Source: Sulfitobacter sp. THAF37
GTDB taxonomy: Bacteria; Pseudomonadota; Alphaproteobacteria; Rhodobacterales; Rhodobacteraceae
Direction of reading: 5' to 3'
Assembly: GCF_009363555.1 (NCBI RefSeq)
Contig: NZ_CP045372.1
Span: 2,181,501-2,245,500 of the forward strand
DNA: 64,000 nt
Positions within the stretch are counted from its first letter, which is position 1. Each line of letters opens with the position of its first letter. A model generated the notes under the pieces. That model was not told the DNA's origin and did no database searches. It saw only the letters and a list, made by a program, of their open reading frames with translations. The position numbers and the translations under genes were made by a program. Positions 42,841 through 50,422 of the stretch are shown here, one piece after another.

Positions 42841-43728
42841 ATGAGAAAACTTGACACCAAATCCCGCGCCCTGATCCTCCGCCTTCTCGTGGAGGGCAAC
42901 TCTATCCGCGCCACAGCACGCATTGCTGACGTGTCCAAGAACACCGTCACAAAGCTGCTTGAGGATGCTGGCAAGGCATGTGCGGCCTACCACGACGCAA
43001 ACGTACGCGGCGTAGAGGCAAGCCATGTGCAGGCTGACGAGATATGGGCTTTCTGCTATGCTAAAGAACGCAATGTGAAGGACGCTAAAGCGGCACCTGC
43101 GGACGCTGGCGATATCTGGACGTGGACCGCGATGGATCGCGATAGCAAGTTGATGATCTCCTACACCGTGGGCGACCGTTCGCAGGCGACAGCGCGTGAG
43201 TTCATGTTCGATCTGGCGGGGCGTCTTGCTGGTCGCATCCAACTGACCACGGATGGCCACGGTGGCTACCTCAAGGCGGTTACAGATGCATTCTCCGGCG
43301 ATGTAGACTACGCCATGCTGATCAAGCAGTACGGCGACCCCACAGGCCAGAAGGGCCACGAGCGCAAGTATTCGCCCGCCGAATGCACTGGTGCGAAGAA
43401 AGAGGCGATCTTTGGTAAGCCCGACATGGATCAGGTCGGCACCAGCCACATTGAGCGCCAGAACCTGACAATGCGGATGGGAATGCGCCGATTTACGCGC
43501 CTAACCAACGCTTTCAGCAAGAAGGCAGAAAACCACGCATACGCGGTTGCGCTACACTTCATGCACTACAACTATTGCCGTATCCACAAGACGCTGCGGA
43601 TCACGCCAGCGATGGCCGCAAACCTTGTCGCATCGCCTTGGACCGTTGACGAAATTGTCGCACTGGTTGAAAAGGAAGAGGAAGCAAAGCCAAAGACGCG
43701 CGGTCCTTACAAAAAGAAAGCGGTTTGA
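42841..43728 (+). CDS. IS1-like DDE transposase
   Basis: 295 residues in one frame, without the frameshift of classical IS1. An N-terminal helix-turn-helix (residues 10-42, RATARIADVSKNTVTKLLED) precedes a DDE core: Asp66 in VQADEIWAF, Asp138 in LTTDGHGGY and Glu205 in TSHIERQNLTMRMGMRRFTR. The IERxNLxxR block and HYNYCRIHKTL are shared with IS1 InsB. It lacks the zinc ribbon usual in IS1595 proteins. A GGAGG site precedes the ATG. The stop TGA abuts the TTG start of the toxin-like gene. All catalytic residues are intact. Confidence 0.9.
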   Translation: MRKLDTKSRALILRLLVEGNSIRATARIADVSKNTVTKLLEDAGKACAAYHDANVRGVEASHVQADEIWAFCYAKERNVKDAKAAPADAGDIWTWTAMDRDSKLMISYTVGDRSQATAREFMFDLAGRLAGRIQLTTDGHGGYLKAVTDAFSGDVDYAMLIKQYGDPTGQKGHERKYSPAECTGAKKEAIFGKPDMDQVGTSHIERQNLTMRMGMRRFTRLTNAFSKKAENHAYAVALHFMHYNYCRIHKTLRITPAMAANLVASPWTVDEIVALVEKEEEAKPKTRGPYKKKAV

Positions 43729-44127
43729 TTGCCCATTAATTTCCATCCCCGCGCTGGTCAGATTCTAATGTGTGACTTCAAAGGGTTCGTAGAACCCGAA
43801 ATGGTGAAAGTCAGACCGGTGATGGTGATTTCCCCGAAATTGCCCTATCGATCTGAGATCGCTGCCATTGTGCCTATCAGCCTGAGCGCGCCACGACGTG
43901 ATCTCCCCTATGTGGTAAAGCTGTCCAAAAACTATCACCCAAAAGAGAGTGACAACCTCCCTTGCTGGGCTAAGTGCGACTTGGTCATGAATATCGGACT
44001 ATATCGCCTTGAAGGCTTCAAGATTGGACGCCGCCAGTGGGCTACACCACAAGCCACTCCGGAGGATTTACACGCCGTTAGGAGTGCTGTGCTACACGGG
44101 TTGGGTGTTCACAATTTCGGGCAGTAG
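43729..44127 (+). CDS. MazF/PemK-family toxin-like protein
   Basis: 132 residues from a TTG placed directly after the transposase stop. MPINFHPRAGQILMCDF, then GFVEPEMVKVRPVMVISP (beta1-beta2 core with the Arg-Pro motif), IAAIVPISLSAP and LPCWAKCDLVMNIGLYRLE match the PemK/MazF fold, whose members are mRNA endoribonucleases. The family N-terminus supports the TTG start over the later ATG. No antitoxin gene is adjacent, which is odd for a toxin. Zero spacing from the transposase gene suggests translation by re-initiation and links its level to transposase. Confidence 0.82.
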   Translation: MPINFHPRAGQILMCDFKGFVEPEMVKVRPVMVISPKLPYRSEIAAIVPISLSAPRRDLPYVVKLSKNYHPKESDNLPCWAKCDLVMNIGLYRLEGFKIGRRQWATPQATPEDLHAVRSAVLHGLGVHNFGQ

Positions 44128-44274
44128 CCACTTCTGACTTGATTTGGTGGCAGGTGGTCACTAGTTAATGAGATGTATCCCGTTTATCGGGCTTTAAGAC
44201 CTAGATCACTAGGCAGGCTGATCACTGGGCGATGACAAGCCTCGATTAGCCTAGATATTGTCAAAGTCCTTGAA

Positions 44275-44301
44275 GGCCCCGCTTCGGCGGGGTCTTCTTG
44301 C
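44275..44301 (+). terminator. Terminator at the right end of the transposon
   Basis: GGCCCCGC-TTCG-GCGGGGTC followed by TTCTT, 150 bases after the toxin-like gene. It is oriented to stop plus-strand transcription from the transposase operon before it leaves the element. Bases 44128-44274 hold short inverted repeats but no gene. Confidence 0.7.
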
Positions 44302-44323
44302 ATCTGGCCCATCAAAATAAGAT

Positions 44324-44344
44324 ATTTCAAACTGACCCACTACC
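44324..44344 (-). repeat. Right terminal inverted repeat
   Basis: Exact reverse complement of 41203-41223; followed by the duplicated GCGACCCC at 44345-44352. The dctM stop codon is only two bases beyond that duplication. Confidence 0.93.
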
Positions 44345-44354
44345 GCGACCCCTG

Positions 44355-45686
44355 TCATCCAAGGCTGTCGATGAACCAGACCAGCCAGAGCGTCACCGCC
44401 GGAAAGGCGGCCAGGATAACGACCCGGACCAGATCGGTGAGGACAAAGGGGAGGGCGCCCTTGTAGGTCTCCGAAATGGGGGTCTGCTTTGCCATCGAGT
44501 TGATGATGAACAGATTCATCCCCACCGGTGGCGTGATCAGCCCCACTTCGACCACGATCAGCACAAGGATGCCGAACCACAGGCCAAAGTCGTTGGCGGA
44601 CATCCCGAAATCCAGCACCACCATGATCGGAAAGATGATCGGCACCGTGAGCAGCACCATCGACAGTGAATCCATCACGCAGCCGAAGACGAGGTACATC
44701 AGCAACACGATCGAGAGCACGAACCAGGGCGAGAATCCCTGTTCGCCCACCCAGGTCGAGGCCGATTGCGGCAGCTGCGTCAGCGACAGGAAGTTGTTGT
44801 AGATGCCCGCGCCCAGGATGATGAGAAAGATCATCGCGGTCGATCCGGCCGTGGACAGCACCGCCTCGCGCAGGCGGTCCCAGGACATCTGCCCCGATAC
44901 CAGGGCGATCAGCCCGGTGCCCGCCGCCCCGACGGCGGCAGCCTCGGTCGGGGTGAAGATGCCCGCGTATATGCCGCCGACCACGACGATGAAGATCGTG
45001 ATCACCGGCCAGACCTTGCCCAGGGCGACCATGCGCTCGCTCCACGGTACGCGGTCGCGCACGGCGGCAGAGTTGGGCGACACCCGGACCCAGATCGAAA
45101 TGGCGATCATGTAGCCGATGGCGGCCAGGATGCCGGGGATCAGGGCCGCGACGAACAGCTTTTCGATGTTCTGTTCGGCCAGGATGGCGTAGATCACCAG
45201 GATCACCGAGGGCGGGATCAGGATGCCCAGCGTCCCGCCCGCCGCCAGGGCGCCCGTTGCCAGCGAACCGGGATAGCCGTAGCGGCGCAACTCGGGCAGG
45301 GCGACCTGGCCCATCGTGGCGGCGGTGGCCAGGGACGACCCGCAGATCGCGCCGAAACCCGCGCAGGCCCCCACGGCCGACATCGCGACGCCGCCGCGCC
45401 GATGCCCCAGAAAGCTTTCGGCCGCCTTGAACAGCGAGGCGGACATGCCGGACAAGGTCGCGAACTGCCCCATCAGCAGGAACAGCGGAATGATGGAGAA
45501 GGAGTAGTTTGAAAACGTCCCGTATGTCAGCGTTTTCAGCTGGTTCAGCGTCATCATCGGTGTGCCGATGACCAGATAGGTGCCGCCGACGCCGACGCCG
45601 ATCATCGCCAGCGCGATGGGGGCGCGCAGGAACACAAGGATCAGCAGAACCGGAAAGGACCACAGGGCGAGTTCAAAGTTGGACAT
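44355..45686 (-). CDS. dctM: TRAP transporter large permease (DctM)
   Basis: 443 residues with 12 or more membrane helices, the usual DctM size. Signatures: FLRAPIALAMIGVG, SIIPLFLLMGQFA, ACAGFGAICGSSLATAATMG, GGTLGILIPPSVILVIYAIL and LITPPVGMNLFIIN. It forms the Na+-driven channel with DctQ, taking a carboxylate from DctP. MSNFELALW starts at 45686, two bases after the dctQ stop. The transposon's right target duplication ends two bases past its stop codon, so the gene is untouched. Confidence 0.94.
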   Translation of the reverse strand: MSNFELALWSFPVLLILVFLRAPIALAMIGVGVGGTYLVIGTPMMTLNQLKTLTYGTFSNYSFSIIPLFLLMGQFATLSGMSASLFKAAESFLGHRRGGVAMSAVGACAGFGAICGSSLATAATMGQVALPELRRYGYPGSLATGALAAGGTLGILIPPSVILVIYAILAEQNIEKLFVAALIPGILAAIGYMIAISIWVRVSPNSAAVRDRVPWSERMVALGKVWPVITIFIVVVGGIYAGIFTPTEAAAVGAAGTGLIALVSGQMSWDRLREAVLSTAGSTAMIFLIILGAGIYNNFLSLTQLPQSASTWVGEQGFSPWFVLSIVLLMYLVFGCVMDSLSMVLLTVPIIFPIMVVLDFGMSANDFGLWFGILVLIVVEVGLITPPVGMNLFIINSMAKQTPISETYKGALPFVLTDLVRVVILAAFPAVTLWLVWFIDSLG

Positions 45687-45688
45687 TT

Positions 45689-46207
45689 CTATACCTGTTG
45701 TTCCATGCCGATCAGCCTTCGGGCCGCGCGCCAGATGCAAAAGACCGAGACGATCACGAAACCGACGGCACCGACCAGCGATGCGGCGAACCCCTGCCAG
45801 ACCGGGATCTGTGCGATCAGGGTCGTCTCCCCGTAGGACAGTTTGTCCAGCATCCCCAGGTACAGCCGCCAGCTGCCCACGATGGCGACAAAGGCCATGC
45901 CGATGTTGAACAGCAGGTCCAGCGCCAGATCCACCCGCCGGGGCAGGGCGGCCTGAAACAGGTCCACCCGTGCGTGGGTCTCGCGCAGCTGCGCCCAGGG
46001 CAGAAAGGCAAAGATGGCGGCGGCCATGCCGATTTCGGTGATGTCGTAGATGCCGCGGATCGGGCCGATGCCGATGTCCAGCGGCACAAAGGCGCGTCCG
46101 GCGATCGACACGCAGGTGATCAGCGTGATCAGGATCAGGATGCCGCCCCCGGCAAAGGCGAGCCCCCGCGCGATAAGATCCGCCACCCTGTAACTTGCCG
46201 CGTACAT
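45689..46207 (-). CDS. dctQ: TRAP transporter small permease (DctQ)
   Basis: 172 residues with four membrane helices. The helix 2 region ITEIGMAAAIFAFLPWAQLRETHARVDL is the DctQ hallmark (WxQxxxxxxH.RVDL). A GGAGG site precedes the ATG. It lies between dctP (59 bases upstream, with a hairpin in the gap) and dctM (two bases downstream). Confidence 0.93.
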   Translation of the reverse strand: MYAASYRVADLIARGLAFAGGGILILITLITCVSIAGRAFVPLDIGIGPIRGIYDITEIGMAAAIFAFLPWAQLRETHARVDLFQAALPRRVDLALDLLFNIGMAFVAIVGSWRLYLGMLDKLSYGETTLIAQIPVWQGFAASLVGAVGFVIVSVFCIWRAARRLIGMEQQV

Positions 46208-46226
46208 CTGCCCGTCCTCCAGGTAA

Positions 46227-46252
46227 GACAGAGGGCCGGGTGGCCCTCTGTC
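46227..46252. promoter_or_regulatory. Hairpin between dctP and dctQ
   Basis: GACAGAGGGCC-GGGT-GGCCCTCTGTC is a perfect 11-pair stem with a four-base loop and no T-run. At this place in TRAP operons such stems usually protect the dctP mRNA or reduce read-through, giving more binding protein than permease. Confidence 0.72.
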
Positions 46253-46266
46253 GTCATGTGTCGTGC

Positions 46267-47304
46267 TCAGGAGGTCTTTTCGGCGATCAGGGCCTTGGCC
46301 CGGTCGATCAGGCCCTGTCCGTCCAGGCCCTTGCCGTCCATCTCGGCCACCCAGCGGTCGATCACGGGCTGCGCGGCGTCCTTCCAGAGGGCGATTTCGG
46401 TTTCGTCCAGCTGGATGATGTTGTTGCCGTTCTGCACGGCCAGCTCGCGTCCCGGCGCGTCATTGTCCCACATCACCTGTGCCGCGAATTCCGACAGCTT
46501 GGCGCCGGATTCCGCGTCCAGGATCGCCTTGAGGTCGTCGGGCAGGGCATCGTATTTCGCCTTGTTCATCACCAGAACGATGGTCGCGGTATACAGCGAT
46601 TCCTCGCCCGAGAATTCGGTGTGGTTCGATACCAGTTCGGACAGGCGCACCGCCGGCGTGACCTCCCACGGGATCACGGTGGAGTTGATCACCCCCTTGG
46701 AAAGCGATTCAGGGATCGCGGGCAGGGGCATGCCGACGGGGGTGGCCCCCAGTTCGGACAACATGTCGTTGATCACGCGGGTGGGGCCGCGCACGGTCTT
46801 GCCCTTCATGTCCTCCAGTTTCTCGATCGGATCGGTGGAGTGGATGACGCCGGGGCCGTGCACCCAGGCGCCCAGCACCTTGAATTCGGCGTATTCGTTG
46901 GACTGGAAATCTTCCTCGACCATCTGCCAGAAGGCCAGCGAGGTGGCCACCGGGCTGGTCATCATGAATGGCAGCTCGAACACCTCGGTGCGCGGGAAGC
47001 GGCCGGGCGTGTACCCCACCACCGTCATCGACAGGTCCACCACCCCGTCGCGGGCCTGGTCCATCAGTTCGGGTGGCCGTCCGCCCAGTGACATCGCGTC
47101 AAAATGCTGCACGTTCAGCCGTCCGTCAGACGCCTCTGCCAGGCGCTCGCCCCAGGGCTTGAGGATCTTGGCCGGGACGGTCGCCACGGGGGGCAGGAAC
47201 TGGTGCAGCCGCAGGGTCACTTCCTGCGCCAGTGCGGCACCGGGCATGGCGGCCATCATCGCCGTGCCTGCTGCGGTCGTTTTCAGAAAATCTCTTCTTT
47301 TCAT
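46267..47304 (-). CDS. dctP: TRAP transporter substrate-binding protein (DctP)
   Basis: 345 residues. A Tat-like signal KRRDFLKTTAAGTAMMAAMP ends before QEVTLRLHQFLP. The core carries FPRTEVFELPFM (ligand-site region), GKTVRGPTRVINDMLSELGA (the conserved Arg that binds a carboxylate) and a family-typical C-terminus. It captures an organic acid in the periplasm for DctQM. The aromatic acid-related cluster suggests a hydroxycinnamate or other lignin-derived acid. A GGGAGGAAG site precedes the ATG. Confidence 0.93.
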   Translation of the reverse strand: MKRRDFLKTTAAGTAMMAAMPGAALAQEVTLRLHQFLPPVATVPAKILKPWGERLAEASDGRLNVQHFDAMSLGGRPPELMDQARDGVVDLSMTVVGYTPGRFPRTEVFELPFMMTSPVATSLAFWQMVEEDFQSNEYAEFKVLGAWVHGPGVIHSTDPIEKLEDMKGKTVRGPTRVINDMLSELGATPVGMPLPAIPESLSKGVINSTVIPWEVTPAVRLSELVSNHTEFSGEESLYTATIVLVMNKAKYDALPDDLKAILDAESGAKLSEFAAQVMWDNDAPGRELAVQNGNNIIQLDETEIALWKDAAQPVIDRWVAEMDGKGLDGQGLIDRAKALIAEKTS

Positions 47305-47363
47305 TGTCTTCCTCCCTGTTGTTTATGTGGTCTGCGCCGTGCCGGGCTCCCTCCCGGCGGGCG

Positions 47364-48146
47364 TCATCTGAACTTTGGCTCGCGTTTCTCAAGGAATGCG
47401 CGCAACCCCTCCTTTGCGCCATCCGAGGTCTGCGACATCGCTGCCGCCAGGCTTTCGGTGAACAGGCCGTCGCCACGCGACATGTCGCCGATGCGCGAAA
47501 TCGCCTGGATCATCAGATAATTGGAAAACGGCGCATTGTCTGCAATTTTCCGCGCCAGCTTGCGGGCCAGCGGCAGGGCTTCACCGGCACCGACGCTGTA
47601 GTGCGCCAGCCCCATCGCCAGGCCTTCGTCAGCGCCATAGTTCCGGCCCGTCAGCATCATTTCCCGCATCCGGTCCGCGCCGATGATACGGCTTACCCGC
47701 ACGGTGGCCCCGCCGCCGACAAAGATGCCGCGCCTCCCCTCGGGCAGCTGAAACCTTACGTCCGGTTCCGCGATGCGCACGTGGGTCGATGTGGCGATCT
47801 CCAGCCCGCCGCCGATCACAGCGCCCGTCATGGCAGAGATCACGGGCAGGGGGCCGAATTCGATCAGGTCCGCCACACGGTGCCAGTTGCGGGAATGATA
47901 GACCCCCGCGACCGGCGCGCGCTGCTCATGCTCCGCCAGGTCGAGACCGGAACAGAAATGCCCGCCTGCGCCGGTCAGGATGACGGCATTCACGCCGTCC
48001 GGCGGGTTGGAAAAGAACGCATCAAGGTCTGCGACCAGCGCGTCGTTCATCGCGTTGCGCTTTTCCGGGCGGTCGAAGGTGATCGTCGCGATATCCCCGT
48101 CGATCTCCACGCGGGTGGCCTTGCCCTTGGTCTGGCGTGGCGGCAT
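47364..48146 (-). CDS. Enoyl-CoA hydratase/crotonase
   Basis: 260 residues of the crotonase fold. The oxyanion loop is GGHFCSGLDL (63-70 region). Both hydratase acids are kept: Glu116 in IGGGLEIATS and Glu136 in QLPEGRRG, 20 residues apart as in mammalian hydratase. It would hydrate coumaroyl- or feruloyl-CoA. It could instead be a hydratase/lyase that cleaves feruloyl-CoA to vanillin; the adjacent SDR and amidohydrolase favour the former. First gene of the minus-strand operon leading into dctPQM, with a GGGGAG site before the ATG. Confidence 0.86.
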   Translation of the reverse strand: MPPRQTKGKATRVEIDGDIATITFDRPEKRNAMNDALVADLDAFFSNPPDGVNAVILTGAGGHFCSGLDLAEHEQRAPVAGVYHSRNWHRVADLIEFGPLPVISAMTGAVIGGGLEIATSTHVRIAEPDVRFQLPEGRRGIFVGGGATVRVSRIIGADRMREMMLTGRNYGADEGLAMGLAHYSVGAGEALPLARKLARKIADNAPFSNYLMIQAISRIGDMSRGDGLFTESLAAAMSQTSDGAKEGLRAFLEKREPKFR

Positions 48147-48180
48147 CGGAATCTCCCCTCGTGCTTGGTCTGGATTTATG

Positions 48181-48209
48181 TTGTACAGATTAACAGTTTT
48201 CTTGTATAG
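48181..48209. promoter_or_regulatory. Direct repeats in the divergent ech-amidohydrolase promoter
   Basis: TTGTACAG (48181-48188) and TTGTATAG (48202-48209) are 21 bases apart, two helical turns, inside the 99-base gap between divergent genes. They may be regulator half-sites or parts of the two promoters. Confidence 0.45.
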
Positions 48210-48245
48210 CGGTTTTTAGCGTCAACGTTCGGGGAGGAGAAGGCG

Positions 48246-49133
48246 ATGGTCGATTTCAGCAAGGTGAAAGCGATCGACTTTCACACCCATGCCGAGGAGC
48301 CGTGCTGCGATCACCGCGATGACGGCTACAACGAATTCCAGGCGGGGATGGCGGCCTATTTCAAGAACCCGGCGGGTGCCGAAGGCATGCTTCCCACCGT
48401 TCAGGATACTGCCGCCTATTACCGCGAACGCAACATCGCGGCGGTGATCTTTCCGGTGGATGCAGAGCGCGAGACCGGTTTTCGCCGCTACTCGAACGAG
48501 GAAGTCGCGCAGATCTGTGCCGAGAACGACGATATCCTGATCCCCTTCGCCTCGGTCGATCCGCACAAGGGCAAGGCCGGTGCGCGCGAGGTGCGGCGGC
48601 TTGTGCGCGACTTCGGCGTGCGGGGGTTCAAGTTTCATCCGACCATGCAGGGTTTTTATCCCAACGACCGCGAGGCCTGTTACACCGTGCTGGAGGCCTG
48701 CGCGGAGGAGGGCGTGATCACCCTTTTCCATACCGGTCAGACCGGTGTCGGCTCGGGGATGCGGGGCGGCATGGGGATGCGGCTGAAGTATTCCAACCCG
48801 ATGTATCTGGATGATGTGGCGGTGGATTTCCCCGACCTCAAGATCATCCTGGCGCACCCCAGCTTTCCCTGGACCGAAGAGGGGCTTGCGGTGGCGCAGC
48901 ACAAGCCCAACGTCTATTTCGACATGTCCGGCTGGTCGCCCAAGTATTTTCCCGAGATCTTCATCAAATACGCCAATTCGATCCTGAAGAAGAAGATGCT
49001 CTTCGGCTCGGACTGGCCTGCGATCACGCCCGACCGTTGGCTCCGGGATTTCGAGGCGGCCCCATTCAAGGACGAAGTGCGCCCGCTGATCCTCAAGGAA
49101 AATGCGATGCGGCTTCTGGGGGTTGCGGGCTGA
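48246..49133 (+). CDS. ACMSD-type amidohydrolase (candidate CouO-like beta-ketoacyl-CoA hydrolase)
   Basis: 295 residues of the amidohydrolase_2 family. Metal ligands appear in DFHTHAEEP (His13, His15), FKFHPTMQG, LFHTGQTG, LAHPSFPW and FGSDWP, the ACMSD/LigW-like pattern. In the Cou pathway of Rhodococcus jostii an amidohydrolase (CouO) cleaves 4-hydroxyphenyl-beta-ketoacyl-CoA to the benzoate and acetyl-CoA. Company with ligase, hydratase and SDR makes that the favoured role; a decarboxylase is the alternative. A GGGGAGGAG site precedes the ATG, and the gene diverges from the hydratase gene. Confidence 0.85.
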   Translation: MVDFSKVKAIDFHTHAEEPCCDHRDDGYNEFQAGMAAYFKNPAGAEGMLPTVQDTAAYYRERNIAAVIFPVDAERETGFRRYSNEEVAQICAENDDILIPFASVDPHKGKAGAREVRRLVRDFGVRGFKFHPTMQGFYPNDREACYTVLEACAEEGVITLFHTGQTGVGSGMRGGMGMRLKYSNPMYLDDVAVDFPDLKIILAHPSFPWTEEGLAVAQHKPNVYFDMSGWSPKYFPEIFIKYANSILKKKMLFGSDWPAITPDRWLRDFEAAPFKDEVRPLILKENAMRLLGVAG

Positions 49134-49236
49134 CGTCAGCCGGCCCCTGTTTTCGCTCGCCGGACTTGTGCGGGCGACAGACGTATCGCTAATGTGGCCG
49201 GGCGTGCCACCGTACAAATAATGAAGGCATCCCCAC

Positions 49237-50415
49237 ATGGCCGATCTTGCCCCAATGGACGAGAAAATCACCCTTCAGGATCTGGATCGCGACCCCTATC
49301 CGATCTATCGCCGCCTGCGGCGCGAGGCCCCGGTTCTGCGGGTGAAATCCGCCGGGCGCACGCTGCTGACCAAGGCCGAGGACACCAAATACGTCAAGGA
49401 TAACCCGGAGATTTTCAGCTCGGACGATCCCAACACCCCGATGAAGCGGGCCTTCTGGGCGCATACCCTGATGCGCAAGGATGGCGAGGAACACAAGCGC
49501 GAGCGGATGGCGATGGCCCCGGCCTTTTCCCCAAAGGTCATCAAGAACGACTGGATGCCCCAATACACGAAGATCGCCGAGGAATACGTGTCGCGCCTGC
49601 CGCGGGGCGAGATCGTCGATCTCTTCTCGATCCTGTCGGGCGCCTATGCCGCGCGCGGTCTGGCCATCCTGCTGGGGATGCCCGAGGCGTCGGATGAGGA
49701 CATGATGGAGTGGTCGCAGGCCCTGATCGAGGGGGCGGGCAATTTCGGCTGGGCCGATGCGCCCTTCGAACGCGCCGACCGTGCCAATACGCAGATCCAT
49801 GCGCTGCTGGACAGCATCCAGGACCGCCACCGCGCCGAGCCGGACAATTCGGCCTTTTCAGTGATGCTGAATGCCGACGATCCGATCGAGGAAAAGCAGA
49901 TATATGCCAACATCAAGATCGCCATCGGCGGCGGTATCAACGAGCCGCGCGATGCGCTCAATACCATTCTTTATGGGTTGTTGACCCACCCCGACCAGCT
50001 GGCCGAGGTGCGTCGGCACGATCATTGGGAACAGGCGTTCGAAGAAGGCGTGCGCTGGGTCGCCCCGATCCAGGCGTCCTCGCGGCTGGTCACGCAGGAT
50101 ACCGAACTGCGCGGCTACATGATCCCCAAGGGCGACACCGTGATGACCATTCAGGCCAGCGCCAATCGGGACGAGGACGTCTATCAGGATGGCGAAAGCT
50201 TCAATGTCTATCGGGACAAGACGCCGCACCAGGCCTTTGGAAACGGGCCGCATTTCTGCCAGGGCACCCATGTGGCCCGCCGCGCGGTGGGGCAGATCAT
50301 GCTGCCGATGCTCTTTGACCGCTTCCCCAAGATGAGCATCCCCGACACGGACGACGTGATTTGGAAGGGCTTCGGCTTTCGCGGGCCGATCCAGATTCCG
50401 GTGCGGCTGAACTAG
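49237..50415 (+). CDS. Cytochrome P450
   Basis: 392 residues, a soluble bacterial P450. The haem loop is FGNGPHFCQGTHVARR with ligand Cys341. The K-helix ExxR appears in EEGVRWVAPIQ, and the I-helix region IAIGGGINEPRDAL replaces the usual acid-alcohol pair by Asn-Glu, as in some P450s of unusual chemistry. The position 103 bases after the amidohydrolase gene suggests action on an aromatic acid, for example O-demethylation or ring hydroxylation. No ferredoxin gene is adjacent. Confidence 0.9.
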   Translation: MADLAPMDEKITLQDLDRDPYPIYRRLRREAPVLRVKSAGRTLLTKAEDTKYVKDNPEIFSSDDPNTPMKRAFWAHTLMRKDGEEHKRERMAMAPAFSPKVIKNDWMPQYTKIAEEYVSRLPRGEIVDLFSILSGAYAARGLAILLGMPEASDEDMMEWSQALIEGAGNFGWADAPFERADRANTQIHALLDSIQDRHRAEPDNSAFSVMLNADDPIEEKQIYANIKIAIGGGINEPRDALNTILYGLLTHPDQLAEVRRHDHWEQAFEEGVRWVAPIQASSRLVTQDTELRGYMIPKGDTVMTIQASANRDEDVYQDGESFNVYRDKTPHQAFGNGPHFCQGTHVARRAVGQIMLPMLFDRFPKMSIPDTDDVIWKGFGFRGPIQIPVRLN

Positions 50416-50422
50416 TCGGCGC

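Larger units (their letters stand above)
41203..44344. mobile_element. 3,142-bp IS1-like transposon with cargo
   Basis: Perfect 21-base inverted ends starting GGTAGTGGGTCAG (41203-41223 and 44324-44344) are flanked by the 8-base duplication GCGACCCC. Ends of the form GGnnnTG and 8-base duplications fit the IS1/IS1595 superfamily. Contents, left to right: small KGG protein gene (plus), AAA ATPase gene (minus), an internal copy of the end, transposase gene and MazF-like gene (both plus), and a terminator. The ATPase part is clearly AT-rich: two 60-base lines counted by eye (42361-42420 and 42421-42480) hold 27 and 22 G+C. Intact ends and genes suggest recent insertion. Confidence 0.92.

Noticed and set aside
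42841..43728. Assigning the transposase to IS1595 (ISXO2-like)
   Set aside because: Ends and duplication length fit both groups, but the protein lacks an N-terminal zinc ribbon and has the IERxNLxxR block of IS1, so IS1-like is preferred.
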